A DNA stretch of 64,000 nt from Pannonibacter phragmitetus DSM 14782 (GCF_000382365.1 NZ_KB908215.1:992001-1056000), one strand, 5' to 3'; shown: positions 27,724 through 37,482, counted from the first letter of the stretch. Notes: generated by a model not told the origin, from the letters alone. Made by a program: numbers and translations.

Positions 27724-27747
27724 GGTTAACCATGCATTAGGGTTAAC
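27724..27747. promoter_or_regulatory. Paired GGTTAACC / GGGTTAAC motif, CtrA-box-like
   Basis: GGTTAACC at 27724-27731, TTAG seven bases after its TTAA, and GGGTTAAC at 27740-27747, about 70-90 bp before the tadD-like gene. CtrA of alphaproteobacteria binds TTAA-N7-TTAA. The spacing to TTAG is exactly seven, with one mismatch. Inference. Confidence 0.4.
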
Positions 27748-27816
27748 AAGCTATTTCTGTCATCTGGTCAAATCGGCGGGCCTCGCCGCAGCAGCAGGCC
27801 GCACAGGGAGCTGATC

Positions 27817-28623
27817 ATGGAACAGGCTGGGAAACTCCGGACAGGGTATCGCGCCGCAAAGGCTGGCCGCATTGCCATGGCCGCGCTCGCCGTGGTCCTG
27901 ACCGCGGGCTGCAACTCCACCCGGCAGCAGACCAGCACCAACTCCTCTGCCACTGCCGCTTATGTACAGCCCGGCTCGGCCGAGGCCATGCGCGAGGTTT
28001 CCGCATGGTCCAGCGCCTATCAGCGCAGCCCGGATGACCGGCAGGTGATCATCGGTTTTGCCAATGCCCTGCGCCGCAACGGGCAGGCCGAGCAGGCCAT
28101 GGCGGTGCTGCGCACGGCCATCATCAAGCACGGCTCTGACCGGGAAATCGCATCGGCCTATGGCAAGATCCTCGCGATGAACGGCAACCTGCAGGAAGCG
28201 CTGAATGTGCTTCAGAATGCCCAGACCCCGGCGACCCCGGACTGGCGCCTGCTGTCGGCAGAAGGCGCCGTACATGACCAGATGGGCAATCCGCAGCGGG
28301 CACGGGCGCTTTATAATCAGGCCCTGAAGATCGTGCCGGAAGAGCCTACTGTGCTCAACAATCTGGGTCTTTCCTTCCTTCTGGCAGGTCAAGCGCCGGA
28401 CGCGGAATATTATCTGCGCCGTGCAGCCGCGAGCCCGCGCGCCGACAGCCGCATCCGCCAGAATCTGGCGCTGGCACTGGGGCTGCAAGGAAAGTTTGCC
28501 GAGGCCCAGCAGGTGGCGCTCAATGAGCTGGACCCGCAGCAGGCAGAAGCCAACATCGCCTATCTGCGTGCCGTCCTCGCCGCCCAGAACCCGCGGCAGG
28601 GCAAGCCCCAGAGACAGGGCTGA
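27817..28623 (+). CDS. Pilus assembly TPR lipoprotein, TadD-like
   Basis: 268 residues. A long n-region leads to AALAVVLTAGCNS, so Cys35 or so is the lipidation site. From about residue 70 to 250 there are TPR repeats (for example NALRRNGQAEQAMAVLRTAI and NLGLSFLLAGQAPDAEYYLR). TadD is an outer-membrane lipoprotein that acts as a pilotin or assembly factor for the secretin of Flp pili. It is convergent with tadC at the end of the cpa operon, its common location. CtrA-like motifs lie upstream. Confidence 0.88.
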   Translation: MEQAGKLRTGYRAAKAGRIAMAALAVVLTAGCNSTRQQTSTNSSATAAYVQPGSAEAMREVSAWSSAYQRSPDDRQVIIGFANALRRNGQAEQAMAVLRTAIIKHGSDREIASAYGKILAMNGNLQEALNVLQNAQTPATPDWRLLSAEGAVHDQMGNPQRARALYNQALKIVPEEPTVLNNLGLSFLLAGQAPDAEYYLRRAAASPRADSRIRQNLALALGLQGKFAEAQQVALNELDPQQAEANIAYLRAVLAAQNPRQGKPQRQG

Positions 28624-28635
28624 GCGGCACTGCAG

Positions 28636-29616
28636 TCAGCGGAAGGTTGCCATCACCTGCATGATTGCAGGCCCCATGATCACGGCAAACAGAACCGGCA
28701 GAAAGAAGATGATCATCGGCACGGTCAGCTTCGGCGGCAGTGAGGCTGCCCGCTTCTCTGCCTCCTGCATGCGCTGTTCGCGCACGTCATCAGACATGAC
28801 CCGCAAGGCCTGACCGACCGGCGTGCCGTAGCGCTCGGCCTGAATAAGCGCCATGGTGACGTTCTTCACAGCCGGAACACCTGTGCGCGCTGCCAGATTG
28901 AGATAGGCCTGCCGCCGCTCCTGCAGGAACGACAGTTCGGCATTGGTGAGGGTGAGTTCCTCGGCAAGCGGCACCGACTGTACACCGATCTCCTCTGCCA
29001 CCCGGCGGAAAGCCGCCTCGATGGACATGCCGGATTCCACGCAGATGAGCATCAGATCCAGCGCATCCGGCCAGGCACGGCGGATCGACTGCTGACGCTT
29101 CGTGATGAGGTTCTGCACATAGAGATTGGGCAGGAACGCGCCCACTCCACCGGCAAAGAGCGCAATGCAGAATTTGGTCAAGGGCGGCAGAGAGGCCGGC
29201 ATGACCGCAAAACCGTAAAAAAGCACCAGCAGGAAAAGCACCACAGGCACCACGAGCCTGGAGAGCACGAAAGTATAAAGCGGCGCAGGGCCGCGGAATC
29301 CGGCCATGCGCAGCTTGTCATTCGTCTGCTCGTCCGCAAACGCCGTCTTGAGGTTGAGCCTGTCCACCAGATTGCGGACCCGGTCCTTCGGCTGGTTGCG
29401 CAAGGAGACCCGGGTCTCCGCCTTCTCCGTGGCAAGGCGGGCCCTCTCGCGGGCGCGCATCTTCTCGCGCTCGAGCGCAACCGACTTCATCCGGCTTTTC
29501 AGGCCATCGCGCTCCAGCACAGGCAGGACCAAAGCGAACACCGTGCCGGCGACCGCGACCATCGTCAGCACTGCGATGAGGAACTGCGTGTCGAGGAAGA
29601 AGCCGAAAAACGCCAT
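28636..29616 (-). CDS. tadC: Flp pilus inner-membrane platform protein TadC
   Basis: 326 residues with a type II secretion F domain in the second half (CVESGMSIEAAFRRVAEEIG, then SDDVREQRMQEAEKRAASLP). Hydrophobic segments lie at the N-terminus, at about 120-165 and at the C-terminus (VPMIIFFLPVLFAVIMGPAI). It forms the inner-membrane platform with TadB, powered by TadA. It starts 9 bp after tadB. Assignment as TadC rests on order and length. Confidence 0.92.
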   Translation of the reverse strand: MAFFGFFLDTQFLIAVLTMVAVAGTVFALVLPVLERDGLKSRMKSVALEREKMRARERARLATEKAETRVSLRNQPKDRVRNLVDRLNLKTAFADEQTNDKLRMAGFRGPAPLYTFVLSRLVVPVVLFLLVLFYGFAVMPASLPPLTKFCIALFAGGVGAFLPNLYVQNLITKRQQSIRRAWPDALDLMLICVESGMSIEAAFRRVAEEIGVQSVPLAEELTLTNAELSFLQERRQAYLNLAARTGVPAVKNVTMALIQAERYGTPVGQALRVMSDDVREQRMQEAEKRAASLPPKLTVPMIIFFLPVLFAVIMGPAIMQVMATFR

Positions 29617-29625
29617 GTCTTCCCC

Positions 29626-30648
29626 CTAGAAATCGAAATTGATCATTTTGCGCATCACGAGAATTCCCATGAACATCCACACAGCACTTCCCGCAAGGAT
29701 GTAATGCCCTCCCGTCGTCGTAAAGAGCAGAATGATATATTTCGGAGCAATCGCATAAAGGATGAGAGATACAATAATTGGCAAGGAACCAATAATTGCC
29801 GCAGAAGATTTGGCCTCGGCACTGAGCGCCTTGATTTTACCCTTCAACGTCTTGCGGCTGCGGAGCACCTTGGCAAGGTTGCTGAGCGCCTCTGACAGGC
29901 CACCACCGGCCTGCTGCTGAATGGCCACGACGATCGCAAAGAAGTTGGCCTCCGGCAGGGGGATACGGTCCGGCATGCGGGCGACGGCATCCGTCAGGGA
30001 TATGCCCATGACCTGAGCCTCGACGATCTTGCGGAACTCGGTTGCCACCGGCTCCCGCGATTCTGCGGCCACGATCCGGATGCAGTCCGTCAGCGGAAGC
30101 CCCGCGCGCACGCCGCGCACGATGATGTCCACGGCGTTGGGCAGCTCGTCGATGAAGTTGTTGAGACGCCGTTTGCGCCGCATGTTGAGATAGAAGCGCG
30201 GCACGCCCAAGGCGCCGACGAACCCCAGAGCCAGCGTGATCAGCAACGACCCGCCCGAGATGATCAACCCAAGAAACAGCAAAACCGCAGCACATGCGGC
30301 GCTGAAATACATGAAATGCTTGCGTTCCCAGTCGAGACCCGCCTGCTCCAGACGCGCGGCAAGCGGCATGCTGCTGGCTTTTTTCTGCCGCGCCTTCTGC
30401 TTGTCCTCGAATTCCTTGAGCTGGTCCTGCACCGACTTGCGGCGCCGGTCCGCATCCCGCTGCGGACGGCGGTCGGCAGCAATCACGTCCCGCGCCGCGA
30501 TGGTCTCAAGGCGCTCCTTGCTCTTGCGTGATCCGTTGAGCAGCGGCTCCAGCAGCACATAAAGAACACCGCCGATGCTGAGGGCAACCAGCAGCGCTGC
30601 TGCCATGTTGGCCGTCTCCGGGCTCAGGGTGATGCCAAAGATCTCCAT
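29626..30648 (-). CDS. tadB: Flp pilus inner-membrane platform protein TadB
   Basis: 340 residues. An N-terminal membrane helix, a charged linker (about 40-100), two central helices and a type II secretion F domain (RGVRAGLPLTDCIRIVAAES, then LSNLAKVLRSRKTLKGK) end in a final hydrophobic segment. It is the partner of TadC in the pilus platform. Its ATG overlaps the cpaF/tadA stop by one base (TGATG), so the two are coupled. Confidence 0.93.
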   Translation of the reverse strand: MEIFGITLSPETANMAAALLVALSIGGVLYVLLEPLLNGSRKSKERLETIAARDVIAADRRPQRDADRRRKSVQDQLKEFEDKQKARQKKASSMPLAARLEQAGLDWERKHFMYFSAACAAVLLFLGLIISGGSLLITLALGFVGALGVPRFYLNMRRKRRLNNFIDELPNAVDIIVRGVRAGLPLTDCIRIVAAESREPVATEFRKIVEAQVMGISLTDAVARMPDRIPLPEANFFAIVVAIQQQAGGGLSEALSNLAKVLRSRKTLKGKIKALSAEAKSSAAIIGSLPIIVSLILYAIAPKYIILLFTTTGGHYILAGSAVWMFMGILVMRKMINFDF

Positions 30649-32138
30649 CAGCCCATCTCCGGCGCTTCGGAGGCATCAAGTGCCGCTGCCAGCCGCTGTT
30701 CCTCACCGTAGTAACGGGCACGGTCCCAGAACCGCGGGCGGCCAATGCCGGTGGACCGGTGGCGGCCGAGAATGCGGCCCTGCGCATCTTCGCCAAGGAT
30801 GTCGTAGAGGAAGATGTCCTGCGTGATGATCACATCGCCTTCCATGCCCATCACTTCGGTGACATGGGTGATCCGGCGGGACCCGTCACGCAGGCGCGCA
30901 GCCTGCACGACCACGTCAACGGAGGACACGATCATCTCGCGCAGCGTCTTGGAGGGCAGCGAGAAGCCGCCCATGGTGATCATGGACTCCAGGCGCGACA
31001 GGGCCTCACGCGGCGAGTTGGCGTGCAGTGTGCCCATCGAGCCGTCATGGCCGGTGTTCATGGCCTGCAGCAGATCGAAGGCTTCCGGTCCGCGCACTTC
31101 GCCGACGATGATGCGTTCCGGCCGCATGCGCAGGCAGTTCTTGACGAGATCGCGCATGGTGATCTCGCCTTCCCCTTCAAGGTTTGGCGGCCGGGTTTCC
31201 AGACGCACCACATGAGGCTGCTGCAGCTGCAGTTCGGCCGAATCTTCGCATGTGATGATGCGTTCGGTGGTGTCGATATAGGCGGTGAGGCAGTTGAGCA
31301 GCGTCGTCTTGCCCGAGCCCGTGCCCCCCGAGACCAGCACGTTGCAGCGCGACCGGCCGATGATCTGCAGCACCACGGCACCTTCCGGCGAGATCGACCC
31401 ATAGCGGACGAGCTGGTCGAGCGTGAGCTTGTCGCGCTTGAACTTGCGGATGGTCAGTGCCGGCCCGTCAATGGCAAGCGGCGGGGCAATGACGTTGACG
31501 CGCGAGCCATCCGGCAGGCGGGCGTCGCAGATCGGGCTCGATTCATCGACGCGGCGTCCCACCTGGCTGACGATGCGCTGGCAGATGTTCATCAGCTGCG
31601 CATTGTCGCGGAAGGCAATGCCCGTCTTCTGCATCTTGCCGCCGGTTTCGATGTAAACCGTATGGGCGCCGTTGACCATGATGTCGGCAATGTCGTCCCG
31701 TGCCAGCAACGGCTCCAGCGGCCCATAGCCCAGAACGTCGTTGCAAATGTCCTCCAGCAGGTCTTCCTGCTCGGAAATGGACATGACCACGTTCTTCAGC
31801 GCGATGATGTCATTCACCACATCGCGGATTTCGTCGCGTGCATCTTCCGGCCCGAGACGGCTCAGCTGCGACAGGTCGATCGCCTCGACGAGCGCACTGA
31901 AGATGGCAGCCTTCGTGGCGTAGTATTCAGCCGAACGCTTGCGCAGGCGGTCTTCCGCCTGCTGCTCCGCCGGCGAGGCAGAGGTCTGCGCAGCCGGTCT
32001 TGAAGAGGCGGCCGGAGCATCCCGAAGATCGTTGATCAACTGAGATGCCTGATCCGGCGCACGCGAAACAGGGGCTGCCGGACGGATCTGACCGCCCTGC
32101 TCCGTTCCGCTTGTTGGTGTACCGCGCCTGCCAAACAT
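30648..32138 (-). CDS. cpaF: Pilus assembly ATPase CpaF/TadA
   Basis: 496 residues. A disordered Pro/Ala/Gln-rich start (1-65) precedes the secretion ATPase domain. Walker A is [13 protein letters not shown] (about 270-282), the Asp box and Walker B follow in [14 protein letters not shown] and [12 protein letters not shown], and the His box is in [14 protein letters not shown]. It is the single bifunctional motor for extension and retraction of Flp pili. It sits 32 bp after cpaE. Confidence 0.97.
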   Translation of the reverse strand: MFGRRGTPTSGTEQGGQIRPAAPVSRAPDQASQLINDLRDAPAASSRPAAQTSASPAEQQAEDRLRKRSAEYYATKAAIFSALVEAIDLSQLSRLGPEDARDEIRDVVNDIIALKNVVMSISEQEDLLEDICNDVLGYGPLEPLLARDDIADIMVNGAHTVYIETGGKMQKTGIAFRDNAQLMNICQRIVSQVGRRVDESSPICDARLPDGSRVNVIAPPLAIDGPALTIRKFKRDKLTLDQLVRYGSISPEGAVVLQIIGRSRCNVLVSGGTGSGKTTLLNCLTAYIDTTERIITCEDSAELQLQQPHVVRLETRPPNLEGEGEITMRDLVKNCLRMRPERIIVGEVRGPEAFDLLQAMNTGHDGSMGTLHANSPREALSRLESMITMGGFSLPSKTLREMIVSSVDVVVQAARLRDGSRRITHVTEVMGMEGDVIITQDIFLYDILGEDAQGRILGRHRSTGIGRPRFWDRARYYGEEQRLAAALDASEAPEMG

Positions 32139-32170
32139 CTGCAGCTCTTGCTCCTGCGGCTCTCAGGCCG

Positions 32171-33463
32171 TTACTTGCCCTTCCTGAGCAGATCCATAAG
32201 GGCCGCCACCGGCGAGCGCCGGCCCCGCTTGATTTCACCCCGGCCCGAAACCGAATGGGCAATCTGCGAAATCAGGTCATTCACCGCGTGGCGGGAATCC
32301 AGCTCGCCAATCATCTGGCCGTTGTTGGCTGCGGTTCCGAACAGATGCGGATCAAAGGGAATGGATGCCAGGACCGGCAGATTGAGCGCCTTGGCAAACT
32401 CTTCCGGCTTGATTTCAGGCCGCTTCGGCATGCCGACCCGGTTCAGCACCAGATGCGGGAGATGGTCGTTGGGACGCATCTGCCTCAGCGTATCGACCAG
32501 GTTCTTGGCATTGCGCAGGTTTGCGAGGTCCGGTTCGGCGACCATCACAACATCGTCGGAAATCTGCAGCAGATGGCGGACCCAATTGTTCCAGGCATGG
32601 GGCAGATCCAGCACGATGGCAGGCGTGCCCTGCCGCATGACATCCACCAGCGGGTCAAACGAGGTCTCTGAATAATCGTAGCCGCGCTCCAGCGATGCAG
32701 GTGCCGCCAGCAGGCTGAGATGATCCGTGCAGCGCGACAGAATGCGGTCGAGGAAAGTCTCGTCCAGCCGCTCAGGTGCCGAGACGGCTTCATAGACACC
32801 CTGGAGCGGGTCCTGATTGTAGTCGAGGCCGGCCGTGCCGAATGGCAGGTCAAGATCTGCCAGCACGACCTCGCTGCCAAAGGCGCGGGCCAAGCTCCAG
32901 GCCACATTGTGAGACAGGGTCGAGGACCCGCATCCTCCCTTGACCCCGAAAAAGGCCATGGTCCGGCCCAGCGGCTCGGACTGGGGATCGCTGTAGAGCG
33001 AGCCGACAGCACCGATGACCTGCAGGATCGTGACAGGGGCCACGAGATACTCGCTGACACCACGCTGGATCAGGTCACGGTAGAGCGCCACGTCGTTGAT
33101 GCGGCCGATGATAATGACCTTGGTGCCAGCATCACAATATTCGGCCAGCCGGTCCAGATCCGCGACAAGGCTCTGCTGATTTGCACCGCACTCGATCACG
33201 ATCAGATTGGGCGTCGGGGCCTGCGAGAAATGCTCGATTGCCGCCTGGATGCCGCCCATGTGCACCTTCAGGTGCGCCTTGGTCATGCGGCGGTCTTCGC
33301 CGGCAGCCTCGATGATGCGCGCCGTCTCCGCATCCATGCAGAAGGCCTGCATGGAAATGCGCGGCACCGGGCGGATGTCCGGCACAGGCTTGTAGGGCGC
33401 CTCACCGGCGAACCCGTCTTCCGGTTCCTGCATGGCCCAGTTCTGGCCGCTTGCATTGCTCAT
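32171..33463 (-). CDS. cpaE: Pilus localisation protein CpaE/TadZ
   Basis: 430 residues. The N-terminal half (about 35-150) is a receiver-like domain without a clear phosphoacceptor. The C-terminal half is a MinD/ParA-type domain with FFGVKGGCGSSTLSHNVAW as its deviant Walker A; Ser replaces the usual Lys-Thr, as is known for CpaE/TadZ proteins. Walker B is in VVLADLDLPFG. It directs the Tad machine to its site in the cell. It lies between cpaD and cpaF. Confidence 0.94.
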   Translation of the reverse strand: MSNASGQNWAMQEPEDGFAGEAPYKPVPDIRPVPRISMQAFCMDAETARIIEAAGEDRRMTKAHLKVHMGGIQAAIEHFSQAPTPNLIVIECGANQQSLVADLDRLAEYCDAGTKVIIIGRINDVALYRDLIQRGVSEYLVAPVTILQVIGAVGSLYSDPQSEPLGRTMAFFGVKGGCGSSTLSHNVAWSLARAFGSEVVLADLDLPFGTAGLDYNQDPLQGVYEAVSAPERLDETFLDRILSRCTDHLSLLAAPASLERGYDYSETSFDPLVDVMRQGTPAIVLDLPHAWNNWVRHLLQISDDVVMVAEPDLANLRNAKNLVDTLRQMRPNDHLPHLVLNRVGMPKRPEIKPEEFAKALNLPVLASIPFDPHLFGTAANNGQMIGELDSRHAVNDLISQIAHSVSGRGEIKRGRRSPVAALMDLLRKGK

Positions 33464-33484
33464 GCCGCCCTCCTTGCCAAGCCG

Positions 33485-34201
33485 TCAGTTGTTGCCCACG
33501 CCGGAGACATTGGCACCAGTCCCTTCCTTGTATTCCGCTGCCGTCTGCTCGCCCTTGCGGTACTTCTCAAGCACGACTCCGCGCCTGTTCTGATCCGAAG
33601 CTCCAACGGCACGCGGGCCCATGAGATCCGCCGGATTGGCGACCATGGCGGCAAGATTGGACTGCGTTGCGCAGCCGAAATCATGATAGTCGGTGTTCGG
33701 GCCGATGGTGCTGGCAATATTGTCCGGCCAGGTACCGCAAGGCCCCACCGCCCCCTTCACCCGGGCGTAGGACAGGCGGACGGGCGTCGAGAGCCGGGCA
33801 TCCGCGACACCATAGCTGCGGACCTGCACGTTCCGCTGCGGCACACCACCCTGCACAAGCGCCGCCCGGATCTGAGGCACCACGGTGCTCGCTGCAATCT
33901 CGTTGGCGGAGCCGGATGGCACCAGCACTTCGACCGTGGACGCACCCGAGGCACGCGCTTCCGCGCCATACTGGGCGATGCGGGCCGAATAATCGCGCCC
34001 CAGATTACGGGCTGAGGCGGCGAGCTGAATGTCGAGCACCTCCGCCTGTTCGGTGATCATGATCGGGTGCCTGACCCGGTAGTCATTGGATGCCATGGCT
34101 GAGGGTGTGGGCTGGGTCTGGCACCCGGCCAGAACCGCTGCCGCACAGACGAGCAGGGCAGCTTTCCCCTTCAAGGAGCGGTTGGTCTGTTCCCTATTCA
34201 T
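33485..34201 (-). CDS. cpaD: Pilus assembly lipoprotein CpaD
   Basis: 238 residues from the ATG at 34201, overlapping the cpaC stop by eight bases; 15 upstream in-frame residues lie wholly in cpaC. A signal peptide ends in AAVLAGCQT, so Cys25 or so is lipidated. The CpaD domain is shown by YRVRHPIMITEQ and NLAAMVANPADLMGPRAVG near the end. It is thought to be a periplasmic partner of the CpaC secretin. Order and sequence agree. Confidence 0.92.
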   Translation of the reverse strand: MNREQTNRSLKGKAALLVCAAAVLAGCQTQPTPSAMASNDYRVRHPIMITEQAEVLDIQLAASARNLGRDYSARIAQYGAEARASGASTVEVLVPSGSANEIAASTVVPQIRAALVQGGVPQRNVQVRSYGVADARLSTPVRLSYARVKGAVGPCGTWPDNIASTIGPNTDYHDFGCATQSNLAAMVANPADLMGPRAVGASDQNRRGVVLEKYRKGEQTAAEYKEGTGANVSGVGNN

Positions 34202-35624
34202 AGATGAACCCCACCTGGCCCTGATAGCTGCCCGGAACCGGCGCACCGGCGGTGTTGAACACCCGGTTCAGCTGATTGAAGAAAATGGTCTCGCCATCGG
34301 AGGCGGGCGCAAAGTTGCTGTCGGGCCGGGCAAGCGCGCTCTGCGCAACCGGCTTGACGACATAGGGAGTGACAAAAACCACCAGCTCCGTCTGCTGGCG
34401 GAGGAAGTCGCGGCTCTTGAACAGCGCCCCCAGCACGGGGATCTGCATGAGGCCGGGCACGCCGCTCAGGGTCTGGCGGTAGCTCTCCTTCAGCAGACCC
34501 GCCATCACCAGCGTGCCGCCGGAGGGAAGCTCAACCGTCGATTCCGCCCGGCGCACCTTGATGGCCGGGATCGTGATGCCGCCGGTCGTCACAGCCCCTT
34601 CATCCGAAAGCTCGCTGACTTCCGTCTTGATGCGCAGGCTGACATTGCCCTCGTTCAGCACAACGGGTGTAAAGTCGAGGCCCACACCGAATTGCTTGAA
34701 TTCGACGCCGATCTTGTCATTGTCATAGCTCACCGGAATGGGGAACTCGCCACCGGCGATGAAGCTGGCGTTCTCGCCGGAAATAGCGGTCAGCGTCGGT
34801 TCAGCAAGTGTCCGGATAACGCCGTCGCGCTGCAAGGCACGCAGCTGCGCCGAAAAGCTGGACCCGCCGGAGGAGAAGCCCCCCAGAAGATTGCCTTGGG
34901 ACGTAATCCCGGTATTGACGGGGAAGCTGGCCGCATTGGCAATACCAAAGCCGAAGCTGCCGCTCGACAGCGTTCCGGACATGGTGACGCCCAGCTGCTT
35001 GATGACCGAACGGTCGACTTCGGCAACCGTCACCTTGAGCTGGATCTGGTCCTTGCCGCCGACAGTGATCATGTTCAGCACGGCAGTGGAGCTGTCCTGG
35101 CTGCCGCTGCCTCCGGACTGCGCGAGAAACCGTGCTGCAAGATCAGCCGCCTTCTGGGCGTCGCCAGTGCTCTGGGCCGTGCCCGTCAGAACCACGCTGC
35201 CATTGAGTGAATCGGCGCGGATGTCCGTGTTCGGCATCAGCTTGCGGATGATGGCATTCAGGTCCGACGTATCCGGCTCAACCCGCACGCTGAAGCTTGC
35301 AATTTCGCGGCCTGTGGTGCCGAACAGCACGACACTTGCCTGACCGGCCTTGCTGCCGACCACATAGATGCGGTTGCGGCTGCGCACCGTCGCATTGGCG
35401 ATTTCCGGCTCGGAGACCAGCACATCGGCCACATCTTCGGCGACATCGACCACCACGGAGCGGCCAAGGCCGACACGCAGGATACGCTCACCTGCCCTTT
35501 CGCCGGAGGCAATGCTGACCGATTTCGGGAAGCCCTGCGCCACGGCGGGCGCAGGAGCACCAAGGAGAGCACCAAAAGCCACTTGCCCTGCCAGCAGCAT
35601 GACGGCGAGCCATCTCCCAGTCAT
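34194..35624 (-). CDS. cpaC: Flp pilus secretin CpaC/RcpA
   Basis: 476 residues from the ATG at 35624, with GGAAGGAAAAGG before it. The longer frame to 35780 overlaps the cpaB gene and is rejected. A signal peptide ends about AVAQG. Next comes the secretin N-terminal domain (VVDVAEDVADVLVSEPEIAN), a BON-like region (TGTAQSTGDAQKAADLAARF) and the secretin C-domain with VPVLGALFKSRDF. It forms the outer-membrane channel for the pilus. A shorter copy of the N-domain is encoded separately at 37816. Confidence 0.94.
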   Translation of the reverse strand: MTGRWLAVMLLAGQVAFGALLGAPAPAVAQGFPKSVSIASGERAGERILRVGLGRSVVVDVAEDVADVLVSEPEIANATVRSRNRIYVVGSKAGQASVVLFGTTGREIASFSVRVEPDTSDLNAIIRKLMPNTDIRADSLNGSVVLTGTAQSTGDAQKAADLAARFLAQSGGSGSQDSSTAVLNMITVGGKDQIQLKVTVAEVDRSVIKQLGVTMSGTLSSGSFGFGIANAASFPVNTGITSQGNLLGGFSSGGSSFSAQLRALQRDGVIRTLAEPTLTAISGENASFIAGGEFPIPVSYDNDKIGVEFKQFGVGLDFTPVVLNEGNVSLRIKTEVSELSDEGAVTTGGITIPAIKVRRAESTVELPSGGTLVMAGLLKESYRQTLSGVPGLMQIPVLGALFKSRDFLRQQTELVVFVTPYVVKPVAQSALARPDSNFAPASDGETIFFNQLNRVFNTAGAPVPGSYQGQVGFIYE

Positions 35625-35673
35625 GGCCTTTTCCTTCCCGTTTGCTGTCCCGCCATCACTACGCATCGCGGCC

Positions 35674-36456
35674 TCACTGTCCTGCGCCATTGCTGGAAAC
35701 GCCGTAGCGCACGAAGTTGACGCCGCCCTTATCCCTGCGCGGCGCGTCATCAACAGTGTCATCTGCAGAATCCTGCGCACTGCGCAGCGTCAGCGAGATC
35801 TTGCCGAGCTGCTGCGCCTGGGCAACGACTTCGGCCTGTTCGGGAGAGAGTTCCAGCGTGGCCGTGCGGTCCGGCTCCAGCGTCTTGGTGTCCCGCTCCC
35901 CGGCAATGATCGAGTCGATGGCCAGAACTCTGACGTTCTGCAGGATCGTCTCGGTCACGGCGGTCGTGACACCGCCCTGCACCGTTCTGGTGAGAATGAC
36001 GTCGACCTTGTTGCCCGGCAGAATGAAGCCACCGGCCATCGTCTCGGTTTCGACCGAGACGGCAATGGCCCGCATGCCTTTGGGCAGAACGGATGCCATG
36101 TAGCCATTGGCTGCGGTGATCAGGCGCTGCTCACGCAGCGGCTCGCCGTTGTACAGCGGAGCCTTGGCAATCTGCCCCGCCATCGAACTCTCTGCTTCAG
36201 GCTGCTGGTCGCGGGTGATGGCACCGGCCGGCACCACATCGCGCGGCCAGTCGGTCCATTTCAGATCCTGAGGCTGAAGGAGCTCGCCCGGTTTGACATC
36301 ACGGGAGACGATGAGAACAGGGACCGTTGGCTGGACGGCAGTTTCTGCCTGAACCGGTGCTGGCTGTTCGGGAGCACGCGACGACATCACCATGCGCGCC
36401 GCGAGAAGTCCCGCGCCGATCGCGATGCCGAGCACCAGAAGCCTTGCATGTTTCAT
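35674..36456 (-). CDS. cpaB: Pilus assembly protein CpaB/RcpC
   Basis: 260 residues. A single N-terminal membrane helix (LLVLGIAIGAGLLAARMVM) anchors a periplasmic protein with an SAF domain (VPVLIVSRDVKPGELLQPQDL) and the CpaB C-domain (GMRAIAVSVETETMAGGFIL, PGNKVDVILT). It binds peptidoglycan and helps gate the secretin. It heads the cpaBCDEF-tadBC run, 49 bp before cpaC, and has TTAA-rich palindromes upstream. Confidence 0.93.
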   Translation of the reverse strand: MKHARLLVLGIAIGAGLLAARMVMSSRAPEQPAPVQAETAVQPTVPVLIVSRDVKPGELLQPQDLKWTDWPRDVVPAGAITRDQQPEAESSMAGQIAKAPLYNGEPLREQRLITAANGYMASVLPKGMRAIAVSVETETMAGGFILPGNKVDVILTRTVQGGVTTAVTETILQNVRVLAIDSIIAGERDTKTLEPDRTATLELSPEQAEVVAQAQQLGKISLTLRSAQDSADDTVDDAPRRDKGGVNFVRYGVSSNGAGQ

Positions 36457-36531
36457 CGCAACTCATCCACCAACACAATCCAGCCCTTCGCAGGCTTGTT
36501 GACAGTGTGGCAGGCAATTCGTCAAAACATA

Positions 36532-36570
36532 GTTAACCAAGAGTGAGGAAGATTGGTTAACCCGTATTAA
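36532..36570. promoter_or_regulatory. TTAA-rich inverted repeats upstream of cpaB, CtrA-box-like
   Basis: GTTAACCAA (36532-36540) and TTGGTTAAC (36553-36561) form a perfect 9-bp inverted repeat over 12 bases. The second arm also makes TTAA-N6-TTAA with 36567-36570. This lies 76-115 bp before cpaB. It resembles, but does not exactly match, the CtrA consensus TTAA-N7-TTAA. Confidence 0.45.
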
Positions 36571-36640
36571 CCGCTTGCGGCTCTCTCCTGCGTTCAGCTG
36601 AAGAAGTAAATTCAGTCATGCAAAGGTTACGGCCGGCATA

Positions 36641-37147
36641 CTAACCGATCAAGCCGAACCAATAACTGGAAGGATAGACGTGAAGTGCCGCGGCTGCGAT
36701 GGCAATTCCGTAGGGAATGCCGGATTTATGATCAAGCAACCGCGCAGACCAGTCATGACGTCCGAGCATTTCGGGAACGAATGGCATCTGGCGCAATTGC
36801 AAGAGACCCAGCGTAAGCACCATGCCATAGACTGCGGTGAGAAGAACAAACTCTGTCAGGGACTGTCCAAAGCCGAACCAGAGTGCGGCAGCGGCCGCAA
36901 ACTTGGCATCACCGCCCCCCATCCAGCCCAGGGCGAACATCCCGAAACAGACGAAAAGCACCAGCGCGCCGGCTGCGAAATGCAAGCCAAACACGGAAGC
37001 AGGCATGCCTGTCGCGGCCGCCAGGATGCAGAAGGCACCGGCGAGCAGGAGAGACACCCTGTTGGGGATCGTCATGGTCAACAGATCAGACGAGGCAGCA
37101 AAGGCGGCAAGAACCGGAAAGACGACGAGAAGGGCTGCTTCAATCAT
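36641..37147 (-). CDS. cpaA: Prepilin peptidase CpaA/TadV
   Basis: 168 residues, mostly hydrophobic, with six or so membrane helices. The aspartic catalytic motif GGGDAK (in GWMGGGDAKFAAAAALWFG) and an N-terminal Asp in FAASSDLLTMTIPNR give the two catalytic aspartates of A24 peptidases. It cleaves the Flp pilin and TadE-like pseudopilin leaders. It lies between the pilin gene and cpaB, the standard position. Confidence 0.94.
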   Translation of the reverse strand: MIEAALLVVFPVLAAFAASSDLLTMTIPNRVSLLLAGAFCILAAATGMPASVFGLHFAAGALVLFVCFGMFALGWMGGGDAKFAAAAALWFGFGQSLTEFVLLTAVYGMVLTLGLLQLRQMPFVPEMLGRHDWSARLLDHKSGIPYGIAIAAAALHVYPSSYWFGLIG

Positions 37148-37299
37148 CCTGTTCCACCGGGTTGGAGCATCAATAGCAGGTTAGAGACATGCTGGCAGGC
37201 CAGGCCCTGACACACTCAGGCATCTCAGGGCCCCGAGCCTTCAGCTGACGCATGCCCCGCCCCGTCCAGAAGACGAGGCATGCGATTGGCTGATATTGA

Positions 37300-37482
37300 T
37301 CAGCTGCCGCCTGCCGCACCCTTGAGCGCCGTGTCGATGCTCTCGAAGATGCCTTTGACGCTGCCGCCAATCGACTGCACAGCGACGATGATCACGACAG
37401 AAATGAGACCTGCGATCAGGCCATATTCGATGGCGGTTGCGCCGGATTCATCCTTGGCGAAACGCGCGAAAAGCTTCTTCAT
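37300..37482 (-). CDS. Flp-type major pilin
   Basis: 60 residues, normal for Flp/PilA pilins. The short leader MKKLFARFAKDESG is followed by ATAIEYGLIAGLISVVII; cleavage is expected after the Gly, leaving Glu at position +5, and the hydrophobic helix assembles the fibre. The tail ends GAAGGS. It is the first gene of the minus-strand pilus run, 152 bp before cpaA. The only Flp pilin gene I see in the window. Confidence 0.96.
   Translation of the reverse strand: MKKLFARFAKDESGATAIEYGLIAGLISVVIIVAVQSIGGSVKGIFESIDTALKGAAGGS

Noticed and set aside
35625-35780. Upstream start of cpaC
   Set aside because: It would overlap the cpaB coding region and precede the signal peptide with non-signal residues.
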